Positions 23,076-34,964 of a stretch of 64,000 nucleotides of DNA are shown here, piece by piece. Made by a program: the position numbers and the translations under genes. This stretch comes from Cyclina sinensis (Eukaryota; Mollusca; Bivalvia; Venerida; Veneridae). The stretch lies in assembly GCA_012932295.1 (NCBI GenBank), contig JAAONU010000001.1:49821134-49885133 (forward strand), in the 5' to 3' direction. The number at the start of each line of letters is the position of its first letter. The stretch's first letter is position 1. Under the pieces are notes generated by a model. The model made no database searches and was not told the origin of the DNA. It saw only the letters and a program-made list of their open reading frames with translations.

Positions 23076-24914
23076 AGCATCTTTTTCGCTTTTTGGGGAG
23101 ATTTGTGGAAAAGATTCAAACAGAATATAGTATTTCAATATGTTTCCAAATGTGCAAGTGTGAAATGACCGTTAATAAGTTTGGAAATAAGGACTTCATA
23201 AAATCCATTTTCCACCACTTTTTTGGTTTGTTTCTGGTTGAGACAAAAAGACAGCATCCTGCCTGAAGTCGCATTATCGAGATTATCGATACCGTACTGT
23301 ATACAGGAAAAGTCGAGTAGTCATGCTATAAAAAAATAATCTGAACAAAATTGTTACTTAATGATTGATTCTTCCAAGCAGTCGGCAAAGGTAGCATCTT
23401 CAGAAGCTAATAAATTTAGATTGGGACATGATGTTACATTGAAATACTGTAGGATTTGATTTAGTTGTGTGTAACCAAAGTTCAATGTAGTCGCGAAATT
23501 AGATGGCAAACAAAATTTAAACAGAATATGTAATGGCTATTCTTGGTAAATTATTAAATTAAAATATTTGTAGGCTCAGTGATAATATTATATTTAAAGC
23601 TTCTGTTACCTTAAATTTTTTGAATTCTTTGAGATTTCAGTTTTGTTTTCCAAGCTCATGGTAGGCGTACAAATCGCGAACTGTGATGAATAAAAGTAGG
23701 TTCAAATCCACTAAAATTGTTCGCAGTATTGTTTCAAAATTGTCACCTGCTGTTTCAGAAAAATGTACATGAACAGAGGGATTTAAAAAATGATAACGAA
23801 GGGAAACGTTTTGGTTCTTGCATAATGCTGTGTTAACCCTGAGAATCATTATTGAAGTAACCTGGCCGTTGACGTCGGTTAAAAGTACATTCTGACCATG
23901 TCGCTAATTTAAAGAACTAACCCAACAGCGAGTCTGTTAGAAATGCCTTATTTATCCGGTTACCACTACATTATGTGAAATCAGGGCCTTGCCCTGGTAA
24001 AACCGCGATGTTTGAAAGGCGATAATATTTCGTTAAAACTGTAGTATATCTGCTATAGTTATTTGGAACAGACTATAGGTACTCGAACTACATGTATATG
24101 ATAAAGTATTGGCATCGTCAGTCGTTGACCAGCTACACTTGTAGTAACATCTTTACCTGTAAATATCCTTGTAAATAAACTGTATACACATATACTTGGA
24201 TTTATTATTAATCTTAATAAAGAAACATATTAACAATACAACAAAAACAATAGGAAAGTGGACTTTATTTAAATGTTAAATCACGGTTCTCTTTTAACTT
24301 CTGAAAAACAAAATAAATAAAACAGGATAAAACAAATAAATATTCTTTATGTATTTAAATTGAAAAAGACTGACTAAGTAAAATAATGTAACAAAAACCC
24401 CTTTGTATTAAGACAAATGATAAAATAAACAGCCTCGAAATAGTATATTTAAAAAAAGTATATATACGACTATATACATAGGCTACGTTAGAATAAAGCG
24501 GTAGAACTACATGACTGTATTTTGAAAACAAAATATACCTACACCTGTGACCGATCAAGGTCGTTATTTACTGACACAGATAAAATACCTGGACATTGAG
24601 GAACGTGCACCTTATCTTAAGCATACAAACATAAACACCGACCATACCTGTCAATAAACCAAATTTCAAAATACTTTAAGACATATTTTAACGAACAATC
24701 AGATTTCAAAATGTACAATATTTAAAGTTTCGTTTTGTAAACATGATTCATTTGATTATTTTGCGGCTCTACTCAAGCGGCACGACATCAACAAGTCATA
24801 ACTAAAGACTCACGGAAGTTTAAACACGTTTCGTATTGTAACAGAAATATTGGAGGGTTTATATTCCCGTTTTGAAGTGCAAAGTGGACGAGTTTTGAAT
24901 ATTAAAACAGAAAA
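23076..24914. other. Intergenic, nothing recognised
   Basis: AT-rich sequence between the inverted-repeat element and vWA copy A. Small open frames on the minus strand (23637-23849, 24355-24558) have no recognisable domain. The last few hundred bases presumably hold the copy A promoter, but no motif is clear enough to call. Confidence 0.5.
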
Positions 24915-27900
24915 ATGAGTGACACGGAGTCTGGTTATATGTGTGTTGATGGGCGGCGAGCGGATGATTCTGTGAGAGTCTTCCATGCGGCAGATATCGA
25001 AGATACGCACGAGAATGTTATATTGGACAATTTTAACACATTGGAAGAAGTAAGAGAGGCTATAAGAAAACAAGGCCTCGATACATGCAACCTGATCTTC
25101 GGTTTGTAGTTTCATGTTTCATTTGATGTCACAGTTTTGTGTTTTACCTCTTAACAAAGAATTACACATAAAGATACGAACAGTATCGTTCCGGTAGAGA
25201 TATGATAAAACATTTTACACTGAGTCTACCAAAGTTTTGGTCAGGAATTTTTTATCGATCAATTTTGAATATCTTTGAAAGGCATAATACCTGAGTATAT
25301 TTTAAACAACTAAAGAAGAACTCCCTCACGCCACTTTATTTTTCCAAGGACGGAAATCTGTAAATACATTAAAAGGATAATTTGACATTAATATGCCAGT
25401 TTGGAATGTCAAAATTAAAAAAAAATGAATGTGTTGACATATGCAGTATAAATCAAGTTAAGCATGATGAAAAGATTACTTTAAGATTCTCTAAAATTCT
25501 TGGATTCTCGCAATTCATTTTAAATATTTTAATATCATTATTCATTCCATAATCATCATTACCGCCATCATCGCCATCACCATCGCCATCATATCATCGT
25601 CATCAACAACATTATCATATTTATTCACATCATTTTTAATTTGACCATTGCATGTATTTCAGCAGAATTAATAATAAACCATTCTCCAATCAGTTACAGC
25701 TAGTCTTCTCCTAAAAGACAAGTCTATGAAGACCTGTAAAAATAATTCGAAATGTTGACATTAAATTCGAAAACAACCAAGTTGAAAAGGTGACACAAGG
25801 AGGTAAGATGCCATTCATATAAGAGTAGAGGTCACCAGGCAGACAGCTATAACATTGATAAGATAGCTGAGGTGGTAGGTAGTACAGATAGACGCTTTGT
25901 AAGTTCTTGGTGAAAAAAACAACAACTTCATTTACATCAACTGCTAAGAAACCTCTTAGTCTCAGTCAACACTGGACAGTATTCCTTCAACTGAGAGCGG
26001 AGCAGTAACAAGGATCTTAAGGCAACACAGCATCATGTAAAATAAATCACAAATAAGGAAACGTAAACAGTGATTAAGATATAAGACGTAAGGGTGATTG
26101 TCATCGTTCAGATGGACTCGAGCAAGTTATCCTACCTAGGTCTCACAAAAAAATAGCAAGCTGTATTTTATCAATATTTAAAGTTCTTCTGAAATAAGTC
26201 TCACCATAACATTTATTAGGTAATAAGGAACAAACGACAAAGCATCTAGCTGATCCATTCCCTGTGTGTGAATGGTCAAAGAAGGGTGTTTAGCCAGTTT
26301 CTACCAACACTAGGAAAATAGTTACATGTAGTAAGATTATGGAAATCCTAGAAGACTGCAGTACTTTGATGACAATTTAGACTTTAATAGAGAAGAAAAA
26401 GAAGAAAAGTTTCTCATGCATTTTCAACACCGACTATAATGTCAAATAAATGTCGTAATCTTTACAACACGTGTATCGGTATCTCGCTTGATAAATCGAC
26501 AAATCTATGCATTGAATCATCGATAAAGTTTTCAAAAGCAAATGAACCTCAAACGCTTTTGTATCACCAAAGAACAGAACATTTATTTCAGTCTTTTAAT
26601 CCGCAAATGGCTGAGATAAGACACTGTTTAAAACATAAAAACAAAATTTAGACAGGATATTAAACTTGCGAAATATATTTCCATTTAAACCCGAGCTACA
26701 TACTTATCTTGATAAGAAGCGTTTGATAAACATAAGCAAATAAACAATTTATATTGCGTGTCACGACACGCGTCATATTCAGCAATTATAGTTGAAACCG
26801 TTAAACTTTGTTTCAATAACAACTTGGACTTTACTTTTTATTTCGTACAAGTGTATAAAATTGTAAAATAAATGGAAGGACAGGTTGACATAGGGTGTGC
26901 GAGTGACGAGTATGACGTAAATGAAATCGACCCTCCTCTGGAAACGAAACTTAAAGAACTCGTTTCTACAAATCCGGATATGTTCTCATCATATGAAGAA
27001 ATTTCTAAAGCTTTGAAGCTGAACGGATTAGAAACTTGTAGCTTGATATTTGGTAAGATGGCGCATTGTTAACACCTAATTTTAGGTATTGAATGCACAA
27101 CGATGGGATTGATAATAGTTGAGCTACGTAAGGAAAACATGCGCCATTGTCAAAAAGGAAGTAAAATTTCAGTCAGTGAAAAAGGAGAATAATGTACATA
27201 CAGCTAGAGAATAAATCAGTTATAAATAACCCACTTGAACTTTTGGAAAAATAAAAGTGATTTTATGATGTGTTATTTTGTAAAGATTTATAACATGTTA
27301 TACATACTTTCATAACTTAGTTCAATGGAACTTGCATGTTTCTTTTTGATCAGAAAAAATGTAAAGTACAACAATTTTACAGGTATAGACTACACAATGA
27401 GCAATAAAAGTCAAGGACAGAAGACGTTTGAAGGGAGAAGTTTACATTCAATATCAGACAGTTTTCTTAATCCGTATCAAAGGGTAAGTGGCTTAATTGT
27501 GTGTTACTATTGTAATTCACCAAATTGTAGAGTTTGGTGCACGAATTTCCACTTTGTAGGCAAATTGATTTTTTATAATTCCCCGAGACCGCTGCCCTAC
27601 TAGGTCGATTAATATAAGAAAGCTTAGTCAAAGTATTCTTGCGTTATCAAAAGGCTAGCATTAAATTATTTGATAACATGTAAACAAAAAATCATAAAAT
27701 TGTTGTAGAGGAAATGCTGTGGAAGCCTACTAAAATATATCGCATTTCATTATACCGCAAAACAATTCATTTTTTTTTTTATCATATTTCATATTACAGC
27801 TATGTGCAAAACCGTACGCTGGATCCATGATTCCATTTGCTGTTTAATCATTTACATATGTGTATTTTACGACTACATGTTTATTAGACACTTGTTGTAC

Positions 27901-29821
27901 AGGGTGGAATTTTCTGCATAATTAGTACTTAAAGCAGTACATGTTCAAAAAGTTAAGAAAACGACAACAGCAGATACTGATATCAGAGAATTGTTTAACA
28001 GGAAGTAAACGACTGTTCAGTAGGTAATTAAAAGCCATTTAAGTTCAAGACAGGCTTAAAATAGTTAACAACTGTATGTAATTAAAAAAAAATTGTTGAA
28101 CAAGAAAAAATGTACTGCATAACAGCTACTTAAAAAGCCCCCCCCACAAAAACAACAACAACAAAAACAACAACTATACCAGTTAAATTAAGAATGTGTG
28201 ATATGGTAATGCTAAATCAGTTCAAGAAGACTTCACTCAATTATAAAGCAAGTTTAAGACTATATTGTGAATATGCGTCCAAAAACTGTTAAGTTTTCAA
28301 TCTTCTTTTATTTCAGGTAATATGCATTCTTGGAGAAACACTAGAACCTTTTGACGAAGATGGTATAATTCCTGTGTACGGATTCGGAGATTTCAAATGC
28401 AAAGATAAATCTGTTTTTGAGTTAAAGCCTGGGGTATGTTTAAAAGCAAGTTCACTCTACTTTTATTTAAACTTCTTCTTCTTCTTAAAATGTATTATAT
28501 GATATATCTTCTTACACCCTCAAAAATAAGCTTGGCCAAAGTGTTCTTGCGTTATTAAAAGGCTAGCGTTAAATAACACAAAAACCTAAACAGCTGGGAA
28601 ATATGAAGCTGTCAATGGATAAATCCTCTTCAACGATAATTAGCCATTTACCTTTTTTAAATATAAGTATATTGTAACTAGATGATTTTTTACATCCTCT
28701 GAATTATAACTTCTAACAATTATACGTTTTTGACGTTTCACCGTTACCTTTGCTCCTGTGGAAATTAAAATGGGAACATTTTACCTTGTACAACAAGAGC
28801 TGGCTGCAGTTTATTTTGAATATATATTACAGTTGAAGTGCGAGGGGTTCAGTGACGTTTTAGATGTATACAACGAGGTGACACCAACAGTAAAGCTCGG
28901 AGGACCTACCAACTTTGCACCGTTGATATACAAAGCTATAGAAATCGTAAGGGAAACGAATGAGGTATGAAAAAAGTGAAAAACGCATATCAGTAACAAA
29001 CACCAACAGAAAACACAGTCTCCCTATACAGTCAAATAATAGAGGGGAAAAGAGAGCATAAATTTATGTAATGATCAATAAAATAAAAAAGGACATAACA
29101 AACAAATAACAGAATAGAGAGAACCAGCGGGGTTACCGCACTGGAACGGTCAGTGGTAAAACATTTGCCATTTGGGATTAAACCAGATTCTAGAGTACAC
29201 CAACCTCACATTTGCCCCAGCAGGTTTCATTAGAACAAACAAGTCCAAGAAGTCTAGGTGAATGAACTCCAATCCACCCATCAACTCAACAATGTTGCAC
29301 GCAAAAGCACACAAACATAAAACATAAAAAGTTAATAGTGGATAATTTGAACTTTATTTCTATAATTCTACTGTTTTTTCTTGCCATGCTAACAGTTTTC
29401 GTTTTTTATATGAGTTTAAAAGAAATGATCTGTAGAAACCTAATTCCTAGACGCTAGCCCTTTGCAATTTCATGATTTTTGTGGAAAAAAAATTATTCTC
29501 CTTTACTAATTTCAGTATCACATCTTAGTTATTGTGGCCGACGGACAGGTATCATCAGAATCGCCAACGAAAACTGCTCTTGTAGAGGCCTCACACTATC
29601 CTCTCTCAATAATCGTTGTCGGTGTCGGAGACGGTCCATGGGGATCTATGAAAACATTTGATGACGGTCTTACAGAAAGACTCTTTGACAATTTTCAATT
29701 TGTAGACTTTCATGAAGTGATGAAAGATGCAGAAAACCCCGAAGCTGCCTTTGCATTAAATGCATTGATGGAAATCCCTGAACAATACAGATATTTGAAA
29801 CAGAAAGGCCTTATTCAGTGA
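24915..29821 (+). CDS. Copine/RGLG-like single vWA-domain protein, copy A (intact)
   Basis: Five exons: 24915-25101, 27383-27483, 28317-28433, 28833-28964, 29516-29821, phases 1, 0, 0, 0, giving 280 residues. Residues 1-35 are variable. About 36-63 form the helix ending [10 protein letters not shown]. Then comes the copine-type vWA domain. Metal-site (MIDAS) residues are visible as D65-Y-T67-M-S69, T161 in GGPTNF and D188 in VADGQ. Further family landmarks are [55 protein letters not shown] and ALMEIPEQY. The domain is closest in motif to plant RGLG and to single-domain animal copine-like proteins. Neither the C2 domains of copines nor the RING of RGLG is encoded. Cytosolic; divalent-metal-dependent protein binding is inferred from the family. 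A second candidate first exon lies at 26872-27052. Intron 4 contains a dispersed-repeat-like patch at 29110-29330. Calling it an E3 ligase would not be justified. Confidence 0.92.
25545..25620 (+). repeat. CAT/ATC trinucleotide-rich tract
   Basis: Imperfect (ATC)n/(CAT)n run including CCATCATCGCCATCACCATC, in intron 1 of vWA copy A. Confidence 0.8.
26872..27052 (+). CDS. Alternative first exon of vWA copy A
   Basis: Starts at an ATG and encodes 60 codons plus one base. It ends [10 protein letters not shown] in phase 1 at a GTAAGA donor, exactly like the other first exons of the family. It would splice to the acceptor at 27383, 330 bases downstream, giving a 278-residue protein. The N-terminal half ([20 protein letters not shown] and so on) is unlike the other four first exons, and its helix differs ([18 protein letters not shown]). 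Either copy A has two promoters, or this is the surviving first exon of a copy whose other exons were lost. Coding character is good: acidic, no low complexity, conserved end. Confidence 0.75.
29110..29330. repeat. Dispersed-repeat-like patch in intron 4 of copy A
   Basis: A GC-richer segment with GAGAGAACCAGCGGGGTTAC and CAGTGGTAAAACATTTGCC, unlike the flanking AT-rich intron and without coding content. It looks like an inserted repeat, judged by composition only. Confidence 0.3.
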
Positions 29822-32277
29822 CAGTTATTATTGTGACCTTATGCTGTATCAGCCATGCCATAAACATAAAAAAACTCAGTTTGCATAACAGTTATACTTT
29901 TTAAAACGGCTGTTAAAGGATTGTTAGTATAAGATATGAAAAGCTGGGAATCGGATCGATTTTTTTGTATTAAGTAGAATATTCTTATCTTTGAAAGAAG
30001 AATAGGCTGAAAGTTATCAAGTTTGCTCATTTAATGATGATCTTACATAATTTTTGTATATGTTGGGTCATTTGTTTCTCAGTACAATTTTGCTTTGTAC
30101 GAAACACAAAACAAGACAAAGTAGATAAAGTTACATTTTCAGCCATATGTCTTATTGATAAATATGATAAAGAACTATACAGAACGTTACAATATTGTCC
30201 AGATTATTGATATTAATCTTTTTTCATCTTTAACTTAAAGAAATGATTGGGCATAGTGCCAAATGATTCATAAGAATGTTGCGGAATAGAAATAGATGTT
30301 TTCTCACTCTGTGAAAAGTTTTTATTGTAACAAGAAAGCAAACTATCAATACCCTTAAAAAGGGTGCATATATTTGCGTCCCACCGTTTTGCGCACTTTT
30401 GTTTCCGGTTTTTTAAGGAATCGCCTTGAATTTAACTTAGTTTTGTGTGAAGCCGTATTACCTGTAAAACAGAAGAGTTTTGTTTCCAGGCTTTACTTTC
30501 AGGGACCAATGGCTTGATTTCAGCAAAACATTTGTAAGGCTACACAATAAAATGGAGATGTGCATAACTCGTGGATGAACTGGTTGAACGGACACGGATA
30601 TGGTCCTTTGATTTTAACTAGAGAAGTTATGTTTCTAGGCCAGTTCTCTGAAAGTAATGATTTCAATTAAAAACAAACTTTGTGCCAAACTTTACTATCA
30701 GGAAGGTGTGTGCATATTGTCGGTGTGTTCCAATCTGATTCAGTTTCATATGCTTTTTCTTTTCAAATTTTAAATGAGAGCAGTTTTATCTGAAGGATGT
30801 TTCTCAGAAATCAACGATTTAAATTTTCTAAAACATTGTGTGAAGCTTAACAATGTGCATATTGTTTGGATATTTTTGTCGAATGAGTATTCTTAAAGTT
30901 ACAGCACATTGATTGTGAAAAGCTTGCTTAAAGAGAAAACTCACGTTGTAAAGTTTGATTGACTGAAGTTTGATGTAGTCATAACCTTATGATTCTAAGA
31001 TCAGCTTTCTCAAGTTTTTTCACTTTGATGCATTATCAAATTAAACCAAAAATTGACAAATGGCCATTCGCGGTGCATCCATTGGCTCAAACGATAATCA
31101 TATTTAATTAATGCTATTCCTTTATTTGAAAATAAATATTATGCGGATATGTATGCGTGTTTTGTTTTTTTAATAAAATTATAGCTGAAAACGAGGAATG
31201 TGTGCAAAGAAAGGGCTATCCCCATTTTCCCTTTCATCACATTTATTGCGCAATGTGTCCATTAAGGATTATACTGTGGTAAGGTTTGGTAATTTTAGCT
31301 CACACACCTGTGCGGTTATGTGTATGCCGTGAAGAAAGTTGCTAATTTCATTGAAATAAGAGCTATAATTCGTGAATGCTAGATCGATGTGCATTAAAAT
31401 ACCAAATGCACACGTTTACATAATAATGACTATTTTGCTAAACATCTAAGCTGAGTACGAACGGAAAATAGCCCTTCTAATATAAGGACCAAAAAGCTTT
31501 AGAAATAATTAGTCGTCCCAAAATACCCATGTGCGCAACTTCAAATGCTAACAAGAATTCTTCCAAAATTTTATGACGTTTACAAACTTCTGAAAATGTC
31601 TTCAACATGATTTTAAACTACATTTTTTTATAAGGACCATAACTATAATTTATATAATTCCACATTATTACACAAACTGGGCAATTTCACACGCTTAAAA
31701 CATTTAAGTAGGAAATTCCATTATAAATGTTGAAAGAATGCAACAATGGTACTAGTAAGCACTGGATTCTATAGCTCTAAAACCATTTCAACTAATTAAA
31801 ATGAACTTATACTGAATGTTTGATTTTGTGACCCTTATTAAAAATATGACTGCCTCTCTCTGTCTACATAATTTCAAAGTTGTAACAAGTGTATAATCTA
31901 CATTGATATAAAACACCAGAAAACCTCAGTTAGTCACAAATCGAAATGTTTTTTTTCTTTTTCTAGAATCCTTATGATATTGTCACTATTAACATCAATT
32001 TCGAAATGTTACGTCTTAATAGATCCGTTTCGCTGTAATATTTGTAAATATAGTTTGAGGTGAAATCCCTCTTTTTCCCCCAAAAATATCCAATGTGCAA
32101 TGGTGTGTGAAATACCAAGTGAAAATAATACATACACTTTAACAGTTCAAAATTAAAGATTATTAAGCCAGTCGCATCATACTATCTCTATGTTTCGAGT
32201 ATTCAAATACTCATTTGATTAAGGAAGAAGAAAAAACTCACCAAAAAGTTAAATGAATTTTTAAAAGTGTATTTCAA
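29822..32277. other. Intergenic between vWA copies A and B, nothing recognised
   Basis: AT-rich DNA without exon-like frames, clear tandem repeats or vWA exon fragments. Several AATAAA hexamers occur after copy A, for example near 30547, but the real 3' end cannot be fixed. Confidence 0.5.
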
Positions 32278-34964
32278 ATGGATATTAGGGAGAATTTAAA
32301 TGACATGGATTTTGATATGTGTGACAGTGTAAGTGGGAGGCGCATAAATGGCTCTGTTATTGATTTTGGACCGGAAGAGGATGAACACACCAATGTGATT
32401 TTAGACAAGTTCCAAAATCTTGGGGAAGTTAGGGAAGCAATCAGAAAACAGGGACTCGAAACATGCAATCTGATATTTGGTTAGTAGTTACATGTATATC
32501 ATGAAATATTGCATTTCATATTAAAAGCATTCAACCAGCTGGTTTACCTTTACACAGCCTTGCAGCTGGGTTTATATATAATACTGATATATTCTGCTCT
32601 AAACAAGACTTTATGCTACTATGTTTTCTATACGATTGTTTTGTAGGTGAGCATGAGTGAGCTCTGGTTTAAAGTCCCTGTCAACAACCAAAGTCATAGC
32701 GGGACAGGCCCGACCGGGGATCATACTGCGATCTCCAAAATCGTAATAAATCTTTAAAACCGAGTGTCCCAAGGTAGGACTGTTTTGGGTGGGCTCAAGT
32801 AATCATATTACGACTAATTTTTAATCATTATAATTATCATTACAGTTGATTGTTAAATAGCCGAGCTAATAGCTTGGCAAATACATGTGCATACATATGA
32901 TTCTGCTGATAAACCTGTCGGTTCATCATTTTACTTTTAGTAAACAATTCCTCTAATCAAATGTTTAATATTATACTTTTTGCTATGAATTTGACATGGT
33001 GTGACACTCTGGATTAAGATAAACTATTTTTGTAATGGGACATTTTTATATCCATGTAGTTTCGAATGAGTTATCATAAAACCAATGACCGTAAACAAGT
33101 CGTTTAAGTAAATCCCTCATCATATAACTGGTTACGATGATAATAATAATTTTATAAATTCTTCTTCCCGAACGTGTTTTTCCCTACCTGACAATTAAGA
33201 GGACTGTTTCGAATTGCACGGTACAACTTTACAACAACACAGTGCTACCATATATTTTGGTGTATGTGAGTGTGTGTGAGGTGGAGGGGGAAAGACTAAG
33301 AAGCCTAAGAGATAAATTGTTGTAAAGTAAATGATTTCACAAAAAGTCTTAAAATATAGATATGATATTTCGAATTGTTTCTCTATTTGCAGGCATTGAC
33401 TACACAATGAGCAACAAAAGTCAGGGACAAAAGACTTTTCAAGGGAGAAGTCTACATGCAATATCAGACAATTTTTTGAAACCATACTAAAGGGTAAGCT
33501 AAAACTCACGACTTAAAATTGTTTAATGAAGTGGTGAAGTCATGAAAATGAATTTGTAGATTTTTAAATAAAAAATTGTCATATTTAGATTAATATTTTT
33601 TTCTAGGTGATTTGTATCCTAGGAGAAACTTTAGAGACATTCGACGAAGATGGTATCATACCAGTGTTCGGTTTCGGAGATCAAAAATGCAAAGACACAT
33701 CAGTATTTGAGCTGAAAGCAGGAGTAAGAACAATTACACTGTATAAGTTGATAGCTTTATTACTACATATTTGTTTTTAAACTTTAAATTTATTTAGGTT
33801 GCAAACATGAATCTTAAAGTAAAATGATACAGAGAAACTACAAAGTGCTAGCATAAATAAAAATTGAAAATAAGATGAAATTATGGTAAATACGTACATT
33901 GTAGTTGTATTTATTTCAGACAGGTAAACGAAATGTACTACTGTCCTATGTAATTTTCAAACATAGCACGTCATATTGAGGTGATGTTACTTGGTGGCCG
34001 TCTATTAACAGTACAACACATCTTCTTGAACATTTGTTAAATCATACTTTCATTTCTTTTTATATTTTGTTTAATATTTTTAAGGTGAAGTGCGAAGGTT
34101 TCAGCGATGTCTTAGATATTTATAATGACGTCACACCCACAATCAAACTAGGAGGACCGACCAACTTTGCACCATTAATTGAAAAGGCAATCGAGATTGT
34201 CAGAGAGACAAATGAGGTGATGAAAATAAGGTTTTAGTTATCCAGACGTTCTGTAGTTAAAAAGATCGCATGAATTTGATATAAACGTCTATAAAGTTAC
34301 AAAATATTATGCCAATTAACTATCAAACGGTGAAAAGCTCACTTTTTACGATCACAACATCTCAATCTTGATCTGCAAATAATTTGTTAAATTGTACACA
34401 TTACAGTTAATGGAGCATTCTATGGTCTGACTTTAGTACATGTCTTGAATATTATCATTATTATTGACTACATAATTCTAAATAAGCAGTACTCAGTAGC
34501 ATGATTTTTAAACTTCAAAACGATTTTTCTGGAGCAAAGGACATTGTTATGTGATGTTTGTTAGAAGAAGCGTTCACAAAACATTTTTAAGATGAAAGAA
34601 ACGATGCGATTCACATAACAAATATCAATAATGAAGAAAATTTATCTTTTCGTTCCAGTACCACATTCTTGTCGTCGTTGCTGATGGCCAGGTGTCCTCT
34701 GAAGAGCCTACAAAGAAAGCCATTGTAGAAGCATCACATTACCCTTTGTCTATAGTAGTTGTAGGGGTGGGTGACGGACCTTGGGGTTCAATGAAGACAT
34801 TCGATGACGGTCTTCCTGAACGACAGTTCGACAATTTTCAGTTTGTAGATTTTCACCAAGTAACCGAAGACGTGGAGAATCCAGAAGCCTCCTTTGCATT
34901 GAATGCATTGATGGAAATCCCTGAACAATACAAGCATCTTAAACAGAAAGGACTTATTCATTGA
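32278..34964 (+). pseudogene. Copine/RGLG-like vWA protein, copy B, interrupted by one stop codon
   Basis: Five exons match copy A in size and phase: 32278-32479, 33393-33493, 33607-33723, 34085-34216, 34659-34964. The total is 858 bases, which would give 285 residues. Splice sites, MIDAS residues (DYTMSN, GGPTNF, VADGQ) and all family landmarks are kept. The single defect is TAA at 33488-33490 in exon 2, where copies A and D have CAA (Gln) in NPYQ. As read, the product stops after 99 residues, inside the vWA domain. No other frameshift or splice defect is visible, so this is a very young pseudogene, a null allele, or a sequence error. The N-terminus is seven to eight residues longer than in A or D. 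AATAAA lies about 20 bases after the exon 5 stop. Confidence 0.85.
32640..32800. repeat. Dispersed-repeat-like patch in intron 1 of copy B
   Basis: GC-richer segment with GAGCTCTGGTTTAAAGTCCC and GGGACAGGCCCGACCGGGGA, in contrast to the AT-rich intron. No coding content. Judged a repeat insertion by composition only. Confidence 0.3.
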
